From positions 897,001 through 961,000 of the forward strand of contig JADEYG010000007.1 in NCBI GenBank assembly GCA_016906335.1: a stretch of DNA of 64,000 bases. Direction: 5' to 3'. Position 1 is the stretch's first letter, and each line of letters opens with the position of its first letter. The translations under genes were made by a program, and so were the position numbers. Source of the stretch: Novakomyces olei (taxonomy: Eukaryota > Ascomycota > Novakomycetes > Novakomycetales > Novakomycetaceae). Below are positions 1-11,272 of the stretch, one piece after another. The notes beneath the pieces are model-generated. The model was not told the DNA's origin and did not search any database. It saw nothing but the letters and a program-made list of their open reading frames with translations.

Positions 1-2074
1 TGGACGCGTAGAAAATGTGCTGGACGAAGTGGCGCGTATATACAAACGGACTGACCGTAACCCATTCGTATTTACGACATACAATGATACTAATATGTGG
101 CAGAATCCAATCCGATCGTGAGCGAGAAGACGCTTCTCCCTATATTGCACTCGCTAGAAGTTCCTCACCAGACCAGAGCCAACAGTCTAGCGAGGCACAC
201 CAGCGCCGTCCTAGACGCGGAGCCAAAAGCAGATTCGAATGCCGCGCAAATAAGGAGAACGGCAAGCATTGATGACGTGGTGAAGCCGCGTGATTACTTT
301 TCGGTTGTAGACGCGTTCGCTATGCCGCGCTGGGACTATGACGCGGCACGGCGAACGTTTGTACGTGTTACGGACAAGCCCAAGTCCGTCTTGGGCGATG
401 TGCACGGCCGGGCGGCCATGTTACGCGAAAGGTACTATATTCTGAAGCACAGAGTACTGCGACACGAAATATTCCAGCAAAACAAGATCCTGGGTGAGTC
501 CAACAGCAGTAGCAAGCTCAGTACAATCAAAGCCATGCTGGGCCGAGCCGGCCAATCTTTTATTGTTCTAGGCCTTTTGACACGTGGCCAAGATGGGCGT
601 GTCTACCTTGAAGACCCGGACGACCGTGTAGAACTAGACCTTTCCCGATGCTCTGTCGGCTCTGGCTGGTTCTGTTTCGGCATTATGGTTCTCGTTGACG
701 GAGTCTATCGTGCCGATGGATCTCTACGCGCCATGGTTTTGGCTCACCCGCCACCAGAGGTGCGTAGCAAAACGCTACAGGCGTACGGGCCTCTTGATTT
801 TCTGGGATTAGGCCATGAAAAGGCACAGGAATTACTTCTGCACAAGGCAGAAGCTAAATTTACAGATAGCACAATTGTATTTGCGGCACAAACCGCTGTT
901 GATGGGCTGGGAGGCCTTCGTGCACTAGAGACACTACTAGATTATTATGAAAGGCAGCCAGTACTACCACTCGCCATTATATTAATAGGCAGTTTTATCG
1001 AGGGAGGGCAAGAGGGCAGCAGCGGCAGCCAGGACGGAAGTGCAACCCGGGCTTATCGAGAAAATTGGGACAAAATCAGCCGACTGCTTTCACAGCACTC
1101 TAGGGTTAATTCCAGCTGCCAGTTTGTTTTTGTGCCTGGCCCCTCTGATCCTTGGAGTACCGCTGTTGATTTTGTACCACGGAGACCAGTCCCTGAGCTC
1201 TTTACTTCAAGAGTCGCTCGAGTTTCGCGGGGTGCTATTTTTGCCTCGAATCCATGTCGTCTTGCTTATTTTTCTCAGGAAATCGTCATTAGCCGAGATG
1301 ACACGATAGGGAGGTTGCAACGTACAAGCATACGTCCTTATTGCGGAGCTGGAGCCACAGAGACAGAGGCCGTGGACATTGCCATGGCCGAAAATAACGA
1401 TACCCCGGATGAAGCTGTTAGGCAGGCTCAGCAGGTAAATATCCTTATTTAGGGTTCATTTTTTGATTTTGTAAATAAACATAATCTTCTTCGCTGTTTT
1501 TGTTAATTGCTTGCTTCATGTCGATATCGCAAAAGCTATGGTTAATGAAGTACCATCCAATTTATTTCTGGATGAGTCGAAATTAGAATGCGCTTCATAC
1601 AGATTAAACGATACTGATAAAAAGGTTGTACGGACGATTTGCGATCAGGCGAGTTTGGTGCCAGTGCCTCAGCGAGAAAGAGCAATTATCTGGGACTTTG
1701 ACCAGTCGCTGCGTCTGACTCCTTTACCGTCGGTGGTAAGTCTCTGCTCGATTCATTCCATTGTTCAATTTACTTCGATTCTGTTTCTGATGAGTTTTTT
1801 TTAATAGAATAAAAGGGAGCATGCGTACATCCAATATATTGCAATCTGTTCTCTCTTTTTATTCCTCAACTCACCGAACTCGTTTACCATTTGACTAACT
1901 TTGCAGCTAGTTTTAGCAGAGCCCGAAATGGCACCTTTCCAAATACATTATTCAGGAGTGCTGGCGCTGAATCCTGGAGCCCTATTTCAAGGCCGTCGTG
2001 CTTGCTGGCAGGAATACTTACCCGCCCAAAACGTTGCACATACACGGTACGAACCGTTGGCTGCAAAGGCTTGA
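1..2074 (+). CDS. DPB2: DNA polymerase epsilon subunit B (Dpb2), 5'-partial
   Basis: Essential non-catalytic second subunit of the leading-strand replicase Pol epsilon. It links the polymerase to the CMG helicase through GINS. The gene runs off the left edge. Coding exons appear to be <2-56, 104-1434, about 1510-1735 and 1907-2074. Intron 57-103 ends in a TACTAAT branch site and CAG, and it keeps the frame. Family marks are MLGRAGQSFIVLGLLTRG and the following OB-fold stretch, then the inactive calcineurin-like phosphatase fold typical of B-subunits. The conserved C-terminal block includes AIIWDFDQSLRLTPLPSV and a final exon with LNPGALFQ, corresponding to the NPGSF segment of human POLE2. 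The left border of the third exon is uncertain, because no candidate 3' splice site there fits the phase cleanly. The assignment rests on family recognition of the C-terminal third and the OB region. Confidence 0.85.
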
Positions 2075-2329
2075 TGTGTATATATCTTGTTGCATTAATA
2101 CAATAATAAAGAATTGCATCTTTGTTATGGGTAGATTAATCAACCCTTAGTTTGGGACTATTCTTTAACAAAGCTTGGGAACGACTAAACAGTTCATAAT
2201 GTGTAATACAAAATTCATTACGCTCATTATTTTTTTGCATTATTTTTTAAATCTCACATTTATTTTACTCCAGACAACAAAATTAGACCAAATTAGGTAA
2301 GCGTCTCGATTAGACTACGTGCCAATAAT

Positions 2330-3813
2330 TTACAGCTTGCTACTGGCGGCTTTGGCATCAAAGTGCGGCTCAGTAAGAACTGCCTCGACTGCCCGAGTAT
2401 TCACCATATGCGGGCCAAGATCTTGGAGCGAATTGGCGCCCACTAGCCGCATGGCAACAAGCAATTCGTCAGCCAAAATTTGCAGCATGTACTCGACTCC
2501 CTCAGAGCCATAAGGGCTGAGAGCGTAAAGCGGTGGCCGGCCCAGGCCGACTGCCTTGCAGCCTAAACAAAGCGCCTTGAGAACGTCAGTGCCCCTACGG
2601 ATGCCGCCGTCAACAAAGACATCCATGCGGCTAAAAACTTGAGGGCAATATTTGTTTAATTCAACGAGTACTGCCAGCGTTGAAGGAGCCGTATCGAGCT
2701 GACGTCCTCCGTGATTCGAAATACAGATACCGTCACATCCATACTCATACGCTAAACGAGCGTCTTCTGCAGTTTGAATGCCTTTAAGAACAAGAGGAAC
2801 ACTGCAATGCTTGCGCAGAAAGGCGACATCATCCCAGCAAAGTTTCTCATCGATATACGAGCCAAGTGCTTTGCCCAGTCCTTGTTCTTGATCTGGAGAA
2901 GTATCTCCGTTGGCGATCAAGTCCAATTCTATTTTATACCGCTCGTCCTCCTCCCGTTTCCCCGGTGTCGCATTGTCCACTGTAACCCAAAGTGACGCGT
3001 ACCCATTTGCTTTTACGCGTTCAAGTAACTTTACCGTTTTTTCGCGTTCACGATTCACGTATAGCTGATAGAATAGTGGCTGACTAGGTGTGGTGCGTGC
3101 AGAAGCAATATTCTCGAGCGAAGTGGACGCGTTTGAGGAAACAATTTGTACAATGCCTTTATTCCCAGCTGCCCGGGCCAGAGCTCGTTCTCCCTCTGGA
3201 TGAGCCAGTTTGGCCATTGCTGCAGGGGCAATGAAAAAAGGCAGCCGAGATTTCGTTCTCAGAAAACGCGTTTCCAAGCTAACGGAGCACACGTTGCGCA
3301 TTATACGCGGCCTTAGTACCACGTCACGCCAGGCTTTTGCATTTGCATGGAAAGTAACTGTATCATTTGCCGCTGAGTTGTAGTACGCCCATGCTTTAGG
3401 GTTTAGGGTTTTGCGAGCTTGAGCTTCAAAATCGTGCATCGACAAAAGAGCCCATAGCGGCAATGGTTTGCCTGAGGAGACCGCATTAAAAGTTGCGGGG
3501 GCAGCAGGCACTGGCGTTGGCGGTGCTTTTACCAGTCCCGAAACTTCGCCTTTACACTTGCCGGGGCCGAGTTCGTCCAGAGCCTCGGGTGGGTGAATTG
3601 GCTCAAACTCGGCAGTAGCATCTTTGCCCGCATAGCGCAAGATTATACCAGCACCGCCAGGATGCTGAGGTAAAAAGTCCGTTACATCGTAAGCCTTTCT
3701 TTATATGTGTTGGTAAGCTTTATAAAGTCAGAGTCAACGCCTCCTTACCCGTCAATGATTACCCAGCAATCGTCTTTGGACGCGTGCTGTGCAACGTCCT
3801 GAGCCGTTGGCAT
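2330..3813 (-). CDS. CYB2: Cytochrome b2-type L-lactate / 2-hydroxyacid dehydrogenase with C-terminal SKL
   Basis: Heme- and FMN-dependent oxidation of L-lactate or another 2-hydroxyacid. Two exons (3749-3813 and 2330-3698) flank a 50-nt intron and give 477 residues. The N-terminus is a cytochrome b5 domain: DDCWVIIDGKAYDVTDF is followed by the heme-ligand HPGG and, further on, FEPIHPPEA. The FMN domain follows, with the catalytic histidine in SNHGGRQLDTAPS and the glycine-rich VDGGIRRGTDVLKAL. The chosen ATG gives only about ten residues before the b5 domain, so the long mitochondrial presequence of yeast Cyb2 is absent. The last residues are AASSKL, a textbook PTS1 peroxisomal signal. The substrate is not fixed by sequence, since lactate, glycolate and mandelate enzymes share this fold. 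An upstream exon encoding a presequence cannot be excluded. Confidence 0.88.
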
Positions 3814-4701
3814 TTTTCTTTGGTTTTGGAATAAAAGAGCAATGTGCCGCTCGTGGACCGTCAACCATGTTATACTCTCTTCTCCACAATATCCCACCAT
3901 ACTTATCCCGCGCAATTAGGGGAAGTATTGGACGTATCTGATTGGCTAGAGTGGAAGTAAAAGAGTGTTGGAAGTAATACAATGTAATTACATACAGAGC
4001 ATAGAATTTATAGTGCTATTTTTATTGAGCATACAAGAATAAGAATGGAAGAGAAAGGGAGCGTCCACTCTACTTCACATTCTGGATTAAGGATTTAAAA
4101 AAAAAATAGTTAAACGGCGATAAAAACCAAGAACTTTGAAAGTTACGTTTTCCACAATGCTCAATACCGTAAACAAATGACAGGCCGAAAGCAATATTAT
4201 CTGCCATCAGATATTTCCGACACTAAATCAAATACGCTATGCCTATCATCTACTAATATCAAGTCTTGAAAGACAGATTTCATATTGGTTCTACGAGTGC
4301 GTTTGAGGCTTTAACTTTTCAAATGATAACTCCGCGATGTCGGCGACTTCAGTTGTCGTTTACCGGTGTCGCGGTTTAATGATTTGATAGAACAATTTGT
4401 GTCGTTCCGACACAAAAGCACAATTGTGCTTGCCTTTTTGCACGGACGCCGTTTTGGTAAGACGACGCTTTGCTCTCTGGCTACAGGTTATAACGCGATT
4501 TGTATACTTTGTGAATATAACGAGAAACTTATATGCTTGTCTGTCCTACACTAAGTTAAAAATACAATTCTTTCTTCCAAGTAAGATAGTACAGATATAT
4601 ATTAATGTAATATCTGTGTAAGAAGTCTAAGCGTTGCTTGAATACGAAGCTGTTTACATGGTAAACATTGCGACGGTCTCGTGTTCTGTTTCCCATGGAC
4701 A
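3814..4701 (+). other. Intergenic region, divergent promoters
   Basis: This 0.9 kb spacer lies between the start of the cytochrome b2-like gene and the start of the coiled-coil gene. It is AT-rich and has only short open frames without family resemblance. I see no RNA gene or repeat in it. It presumably holds both promoters. Confidence 0.5.
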
Positions 4702-5913
4702 ATGGCCCTTAAGAGTGGCAATAAAGGCGATTCTTCCAGCCCAATGACAGCTTCTACAAGGGCAAATATGCTTCCCCTCCAGCTCGACGAAAATGCTTAT
4801 CAAGATCAAACGAAATCGCAATTGCACTTTTTAACCCGTGAAAATCGTGCATTGCGTTCACGCCTGCTTTCCGCAGAGACGAATGCGACGATCGTGGAGG
4901 AGCATGCGTATGATGTTCAGCAGCACAATAAAACGCTTTCAGATTCTTTACGTGTGCAAATGCGCCGTATTCGCGAGATTGAGTGCGCGTTATCTTTATC
5001 CGAAGGAAATGCAGAAAGGCAAATTTCTAGCATGCGAGAGCACGTAGAAGCAGCCACAAGAAAAACAAGCTTGTTACAGCAAGCTGTACAATCGGCTCAG
5101 GTCGCTTGCCGGCAGAAAGACGAGGAATTAAATGAACTATTGGACTGTCGAGAGACGGAGGCAGAACTAATGCGACAGCAACAGCAGAGGATTCACGATT
5201 TGAGTGAAACAGTGGAGACTTTGATGCAGAATATAAGCGATTTAAAAGCCCAATGCCGTGAGCTAACCGGAAAGCTAGAGACACAACTTAAGCCGCGATA
5301 CCCTCAGACATGGAATCGGCAGGCATCAAAATCTCGCGGCGAAGGATCCAAGATTATTTTATTAGGTCGAGATTTGTCAGAGCAAGGGTCTACGCCGAAA
5401 GAATTTATAGAAGAAAGTGATTGCACAGAAAAGCCATATTTGGAGCAATTGATGGCAGGAAGAAGCTTTTCGCAGCGCGATGTTTCTGGGTTACGGAGAT
5501 TTTCTATATTACCAGAGTCTGGGTTTGGAGCTAGTCTCGCGCAAGAACTTGATGGAATAAATAACACACAAAATGTCGACGGCCCAAAGCGTCAATCAAG
5601 TTTTGCTCAAACTGCTTTTGTGTCGCGGATTACGTCGGTGGCGCGTAACGTATCAAGTGCGTACAATAGGGTTTTTACGACTGGGCAGCCGGTGAACTGC
5701 GCTACACCATATTTCTCACCTTGGATATTTGCACGATTAAAAGTAGCCTCGGCGCCCTCGAAAGACGAATTTGGTCGCAATCATGTGTATAATGCTACAT
5801 TCAACACTTTTACTGAAAAAGAACAAGACTCTTGTGACGAAAGTGACGACAGTGATGGGGAAGACAGTGATGGGGAAAGCGTTAACTCGGGCGCTGGACT
5901 GGCATTCCTGTAA
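4702..5913 (+). CDS. Unrecognised coiled-coil protein with acidic tail
   Basis: Single-exon gene of 403 residues starting at the first ATG in frame (MALKSGNKGD). I do not recognise a family. Residues about 38-205 are rich in heptad-like L, E, Q and R spacing, for example FLTRENRALRSRLL and QQQQRIHDLSETVETLMQ, which predicts a long parallel coiled coil. The middle section is Ser-rich and probably disordered, with isolated hydrophobic patches such as YFSPWIFARLKVA. The C-terminus is an acidic Ser/Asp cluster (SDDSDGEDSDGES) of the kind phosphorylated by casein kinase 2. No signal peptide or membrane segment is visible. The coiled coil suggests a scaffold or cytoskeletal role, but that is only inference from composition. 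Confidence 0.7.
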   Translation: MALKSGNKGDSSSPMTASTRANMLPLQLDENAYQDQTKSQLHFLTRENRALRSRLLSAETNATIVEEHAYDVQQHNKTLSDSLRVQMRRIREIECALSLSEGNAERQISSMREHVEAATRKTSLLQQAVQSAQVACRQKDEELNELLDCRETEAELMRQQQQRIHDLSETVETLMQNISDLKAQCRELTGKLETQLKPRYPQTWNRQASKSRGEGSKIILLGRDLSEQGSTPKEFIEESDCTEKPYLEQLMAGRSFSQRDVSGLRRFSILPESGFGASLAQELDGINNTQNVDGPKRQSSFAQTAFVSRITSVARNVSSAYNRVFTTGQPVNCATPYFSPWIFARLKVASAPSKDEFGRNHVYNATFNTFTEKEQDSCDESDDSDGEDSDGESVNSGAGLAFL

Positions 5914-6472
5914 TTATCGTGTGAATAACGGTTTTACCTTTATGTATAATAATTACATTAGAATCTCGTAAACTTGAATTATATATACAGGAAAGCAATG
6001 ATACGTGGGACTTGGTTGAATTACTTATCGATATTGTCGGGATAGTAAGCCAGAATCAGTTAGGGTTAGGGTTAGTTTCTCTTATCCAAACACTAATTGT
6101 TTATAAATACTGGCCGAACTAATCTTTAATATATCTTTTCAGCAAAAAGCATCAAATTTCACAACAAATATAAAGCAAGTGTGCTATTTAATAATCCTTT
6201 TAGATAGGGTTAGCAACAGAATTATAATACGATATAGTACAAATTAAATATGAGGATAATAATTAGACGAATAAAACGTGCATTCTAAAACAGTTAGATA
6301 GCAAAATACAGCCTTTTATCATTCTGTAACTAGTTTGCATAGCAGATAAATTGACTGGCGCAAATAATTATTATAATACGGCAAATCACAGTACAAATTA
6401 TTTTTATTGCCATCAAAAAAATTAGGAAAATCTATCCCTACCGACGCAAATGAAAAGCTAAGCACCTTCAAG
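5914..6472 (+). other. AT-rich intergenic region upstream of RPC1
   Basis: Very AT-rich spacer that should contain the 3' end of the coiled-coil gene and the RPC1 promoter. Apart from a short TTAGGG-type motif near its start, I see nothing in it. Confidence 0.5.
6060..6075 (+). promoter_or_regulatory. Telobox-like TTAGGG tandem upstream of RPC1
   Basis: Two and a half head-to-tail TTAGGG units lie about 400 bp before the RPC1 start codon. In several fungi, Myb-type factors (Tbf1 in budding yeast, Teb1 in fission yeast) bind such motifs in promoters of translation-related genes. A promoter role here is inference. A chance match or a relic telomere repeat is possible. Confidence 0.3.
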
Positions 6473-9400
6473 ATGAAGGAGCTAGTACAGGACTTTCCTC
6501 CTAAACGGATCAAAAATGTACAGTTTGGTGTTGCTAGTCCGGCTGAAATCTTGAAACAAGGTGTTATAGAAGTTTACGGCCGCGATCTTTACACTCTAGA
6601 AAATCGCAAACCTGCCGCTCATGGCGCACTCGATACCAAGATGGTGAGTTGAAGACAGGCAGCAACCAGCTCGATTCTCTTTGTTTTGTGCTTTATTCTC
6701 CATTATTATTCCTTGTTTTATTTTTGATCTTTTCCTCACTCGCTTCGGCCAGTTTTATTTCATTTCAAGTTTATCAATCTTGAATTAAACTTGAGGCTAA
6801 CATCGGTAGGGAACGAGCGACAAGCAGGGCGAATGCGCTACTTGCGGAAAAAAAATGGCCGACTGCGTTGGCCACTTTGGCTACGTTAAGCTCGCACTGC
6901 CCGCCTTTCATATAGGGTACCTTAAACACGTGTTAAACATCTTGCAGACCATTTGCAAAAGCTGCTCTTACGTCCTTTTGGAAGAACCCGACCGCCGAGC
7001 GTTTTTGAGGTCTCTCCGACGGCCTAATCTCGACAATCTAACACGATCGCAAATTGCCAAACGGATCACAGATCAGGCGAAGAAAACGAGAAGATGCCCT
7101 CGTTGCAACCAGATACAAGGCGTCGTAAAAAAAGTAGGAGCTCTCAAAATTGTGCATGAACGGTTTCGACATGTCCGTAAAGCAGTTGAGCCGGAGCAAG
7201 TTGAGTTTCACGATATGCTGAAGGAGGCAGTGAATACTAATACAGACTTGAAAAACCATGTCTCCAAGGCACATGACGATCTAAACCCTTTACGAACGCT
7301 AAAACTCTTCCGGGCGATAAGTCCCGTGGACTCAGAGCTGCTCGGGATTGATCCTGACAAGGGACAGCCGGAAACGTTTATATGGCAATATTTGCCTGCT
7401 CCACCCGTGTGTATAAGACCCTCGGTTTCTCAGGATGGTGCCAGCACGGAGGATGATTTAACTGTAAAGCTGGCGGAAATAACATGGACCAGTGATCTGA
7501 TAAAAACTGCACTTGAAAGTGGGACACCGATAGTGAACCTTATGGAACAGTGGGATTATTTACAGCTGCTAATTGCGCAATACATAAACTCGGAATCGCC
7601 CGGTCTAAGAACAGCCGACCAACTGTCTCGACCGATTCGTGGATTCTGTCAGCGACTTAAAGGAAAACAAGGACGATTTCGTGGAAATTTATCCGGCAAA
7701 CGTGTAGATTTCTCCGGCCGTACCGTAATTAGCCCTGACCCTAATCTGAGGATCGATCAAGTAGCTGTCCCCGAGCGGGTAGCTAAAATCCTGACCTATC
7801 CTGAACGCGTAACGCGTTGGAACATGTCGCGTTTACAAAACGCGATAATAAACGGATGTGATAAATGGCCTGGAGCCAATCATTTGATCCATAAAGACAG
7901 TTATGGCACGGAACAGCGAAGATTCTTACGGTACGGAAATCGACAGGAAATTGCCGCCAATCTGCGCATAGGCAATGTGGTTGAACGGCACTTGATTGAT
8001 GATGATATAGTACTGTTTAATCGGCAGCCGAGTCTCCACAAGCTCAGTATTATGGCGCATTTGGTCAAAGTCCGGCCCTGGCGGACGTTTAGGCTGAATG
8101 AGTGTGTTTGTGGCAGTTTTAATGCGGATTTCGATGGAGATGAGATGAATCTACACGTCCCGCAAACAGAAGAAGCTCGCACGGAAGCTCTTCAGCTGAT
8201 GGGAGTCAAGGAAAACCTTGTTACACCCAAAAACGGAGAGCCTATAGTCGCAGCTACCCAAGATTTCATTACTGGCGCTTACCTGATCAGCCAAAAAGAT
8301 CAATTTTACAATAGAAAGCAGTTTGTTCAGCTGTGCTGCATGATGACAGATGGCTTCCTCCATATAGATTACCCGCCCCCGGCAATAGTCAAGCCCGTTG
8401 AGCTTTGGACGGGAAAACAAGTGTTTTCCGTCTTGATGCGGCCCAATCGACAGTGCCCTGTTCTCGTTAATGTGGAAGCGAAAACTCGGAGCTTTTCTAA
8501 ACCCAAAGGCGGCGTACCCGACATGTGTGAGCGGGATGGCTACTTGGTCATACGCAACAGTGAGATTATGTGTGGCGTCGTGGACAAATCCAACGTGGGT
8601 GATGGCAGGAAGACGTCAATTTTTTACGTAATCCTTCGGGACTACGGGTCGCGTGAGGCAGCAGCGGCAATGAACCGGCTGGCTAAACTGTGTGCTCGAT
8701 TCTTGGGCAACAGAGGCTTTTCCATCGGCATAAACGATGTCCAGCCTGGAGAGCAGTTGAGGGCAAAGAAAGATTTATTGGTAGAAAAAGCCTATGCCAT
8801 AGCGGACGACTATATCTTGCAGCTTGCCAAGGGCACTATAGAAACCCAGCCGGGCATGGACCAGGAGCAAACGCTGGAGAGCAAAATATCCTCGACCCTT
8901 TCCAAAGTTCGAGACGACTGTGGGGCTATTTGTATGAGTGAGCTGGCGAGCACAAACGCAGCGCTTGTTATGGCGACCTGTGGATCAAAAGGCTCACAAA
9001 TCAACGTTTCACAGATGGTTGCCTGTGTGGGTCAGCAGATTATAAGCGGCAAAAGAGTGCCCGACGGGTTCCAAGACAGATCTCTGCCCCATTTCCCCAA
9101 AAACTCTAAACAGCCGCCCTCGAAGGGTTTCGTAAAAAACTCATTCTATTCTGGATTGGGCCCGGCAGAGTTCTTTTTCCATGCTATTTCGGGTCGGGAG
9201 GGCCTGGTGGACACGGCGGTTAAAACGGCAGAGACCGGGTACATGTCCCGGCGTCTTATGAAGTCGTTGGAGGATCTGTCTGCCCAGTATGACGGGACGG
9301 TTCGCAGTGCAAACAATGGGATTGTGCAGTTTACGTATGGCGACGATGGCCTGGACCCAACGTACTTGGAAGGCGACGGACAGCCTATCGAGTTTGAGCG

Positions 9401-10925
9401 GACATGGACCCATGCGCTCTCGTCTACGGGTCTTTTTGAGAGTAAAAACAGCCAAGAGAGTAAAAATAGTGAAGAGAGTAAAAATAGTAAAGAAAGCAGT
9501 ACCCAGTCGAGCAAGCGTCTGCTTCCGTTTGAGATAATGGAGTACACGTGCGCCTTTTTGGCTTCTCCGCTGGTAACACTAAACTGCACAACCGCCTTTA
9601 TCGATTCTGTGAAAGAGTATATACGCTTCCGGGTGGTGGCCCGGCTGGACGAGTTACGGGGCAACAAGGACCTTTTGCCGCTGAGCACAAGGCCTGAGGG
9701 AGAGGAGTACGATGGCATTGACTTGGACGCGTTTAGCCCGCCTGAAGCCTGTAAGGCAGTCGACAATGTCCTTGCTGTAACTGCCGCCCAGCTGGACGCG
9801 TTCCTGCAAATGTGCTGGCACAAGTATATGCGTGCCAAAGTGGAACCAGGAACTGCGGTGGGGGCAGTGGGGGCACATTCGATCGGGGAACCGGGAACGC
9901 AGATGACTCTAAAGACTTTTCATTTTGCTGGAGTAGCGGCAATGACAACGCTCGGTGTCCCTCGAATTAAAGAGATAATAAACGCAGCAAAAACGATACA
10001 GACGCCTGTTATTACGTGCAAGTTGGTGCAGGACGTGGATGTCCGAGCGGCACGTGTAGTTAAAGGCAGAGTAGAGAAAACGTTGTTGCAGGACATTGCT
10101 CTCTACATTGAGGACGTTTATGGGCCGAGCGGGTGCTACGTCGGCATCCGTATTGACCTTGAGGCAATCTCTAAACTGCAGCTAGAAATAGCACTGGGTG
10201 ACGTTGTGCAGGCAATCGCAGCAGCACCAAAGCTAAGGATCCCCACTGCCCGAATTCAGACTGTCGGTTCTGATAGGGTTAGGGTTTATGTACAGGAAAA
10301 AGATTTTACAAGTAACGCTACGGGCAGCAGGGAGGAGGGTGTTTACTACCGTGTGCAGCAGTACAAGCGCGCACTCCCTCACATTGTCGTTAAAGGCATT
10401 GCTACAACGAACCGGGCTATAATCAATCAAAACGCGGATGGCACAAAACAGCTGCTCGTTGAGGGTTATGGATTGAAGCAGGTGATGAACACAGAGGGCA
10501 TTGTGGGCACACATACAATGAGCAATCATATAATGGAGGTTAAATCGGTGCTTGGCATTGAGGCCGCCCGGTCGTGCATAGTCAAGGAGGTCGATTTCAC
10601 AATGGCCAGCCACGGGCTCGATGTTGATCCACGCCATCTTATGCTCCTGGGCGACGTCATGACTTACAAGGGCGATGTATTGGGCATTACAAGGTTTGGA
10701 GTCTCCAAGATGAAGGATTCCGTACTGATGCTGGCCTCATTCGAAAAGACCACGGACCATCTGTTTGACGCTGCTGCACGATTGGCCAGCGACGCTATCG
10801 AGGGCGTCAGCGAGCGTATTATTATGGGGATTCCTATGACCATTGGCACCGGAATTTTTAGGCTCGTGCGCAGCTCGGGGATTGAGCGGCGGCCTCCACT
10901 GAAGCCGTTGCTGTTTGATACATAA
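6473..10925 (+). CDS. RPC1: RNA polymerase III largest subunit (RPC160/C160)
   Basis: Catalytic largest subunit of Pol III, which transcribes tRNA and 5S rRNA in the nucleus. Two exons (6473-6643 and 6810-10925) give 1428 residues, close to the usual 1,390-1,460. The start ATG aligns with other fungal C160 proteins (MKELVQDFPPKRIKNVQFG). The intron ends with a GGCTAAC branch site. The N-terminal zinc module is CATCGKKMADCVGHFGY, and a second Cys pair follows (CPRCNQIQG). The Mg-binding catalytic loop is intact (NADFDGDEMNLHVPQ). GAVGAHSIGEPGTQMTLKTF marks the bridge helix and trigger loop region. One oddity is a Ser/Lys/Asn-rich tandem repeat inserted around residues 897-920, described separately. 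The C-terminus matches the family clamp-core end. Certainty is high. Confidence 0.97.
9438..9497 (+). repeat. In-frame 18-bp tandem repeat inside RPC1
   Basis: About three copies of an 18-bp unit encode ESKNS(Q/E/K) repeats within the RPC1 reading frame. The insert lies between two conserved blocks and keeps the frame. It looks like an expanded surface loop. Confidence 0.8.
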
Positions 10926-11272
10926 TTTGGAGAATTGAATGGGTCGTAGTCCATCATGAATATCGAATGATAAACATTCATTTGAACGAAATTTGTACGA
11001 GTAATAGATTGAAATCTATGTATAATAAACCAGGATTGATGAACTTAATTTGGAGAGAATCAATATTAAGAAAAGGTATTGAAAGAATTTTTTTGGCAAA
11101 CAACTTTTGATTTATTTTGGAAATACACGGATGAGGAAGTAGTAGTAAATAGCAGATAATTGAAAAAGCAATTATTCTACAGAAATCGTCACATTCTATT
11201 TCTTTACTCAACCATTAGTAAACTACTGATATTCAACAAATGTATCTCTTTCATTACTTGTCAACTTTTCCG
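10926..11272 (-). other. Convergent 3' intergenic spacer
   Basis: This 347-bp AT-rich spacer lies tail-to-tail between RPC1 and SEY1. It should carry both polyadenylation regions. No further feature is visible. Confidence 0.5.

Noticed and set aside
9146-9838. A 230-codon minus-strand frame within RPC1
   Set aside because: It is a shadow of the strongly conserved RPC1 coding strand, with no family resemblance of its own.
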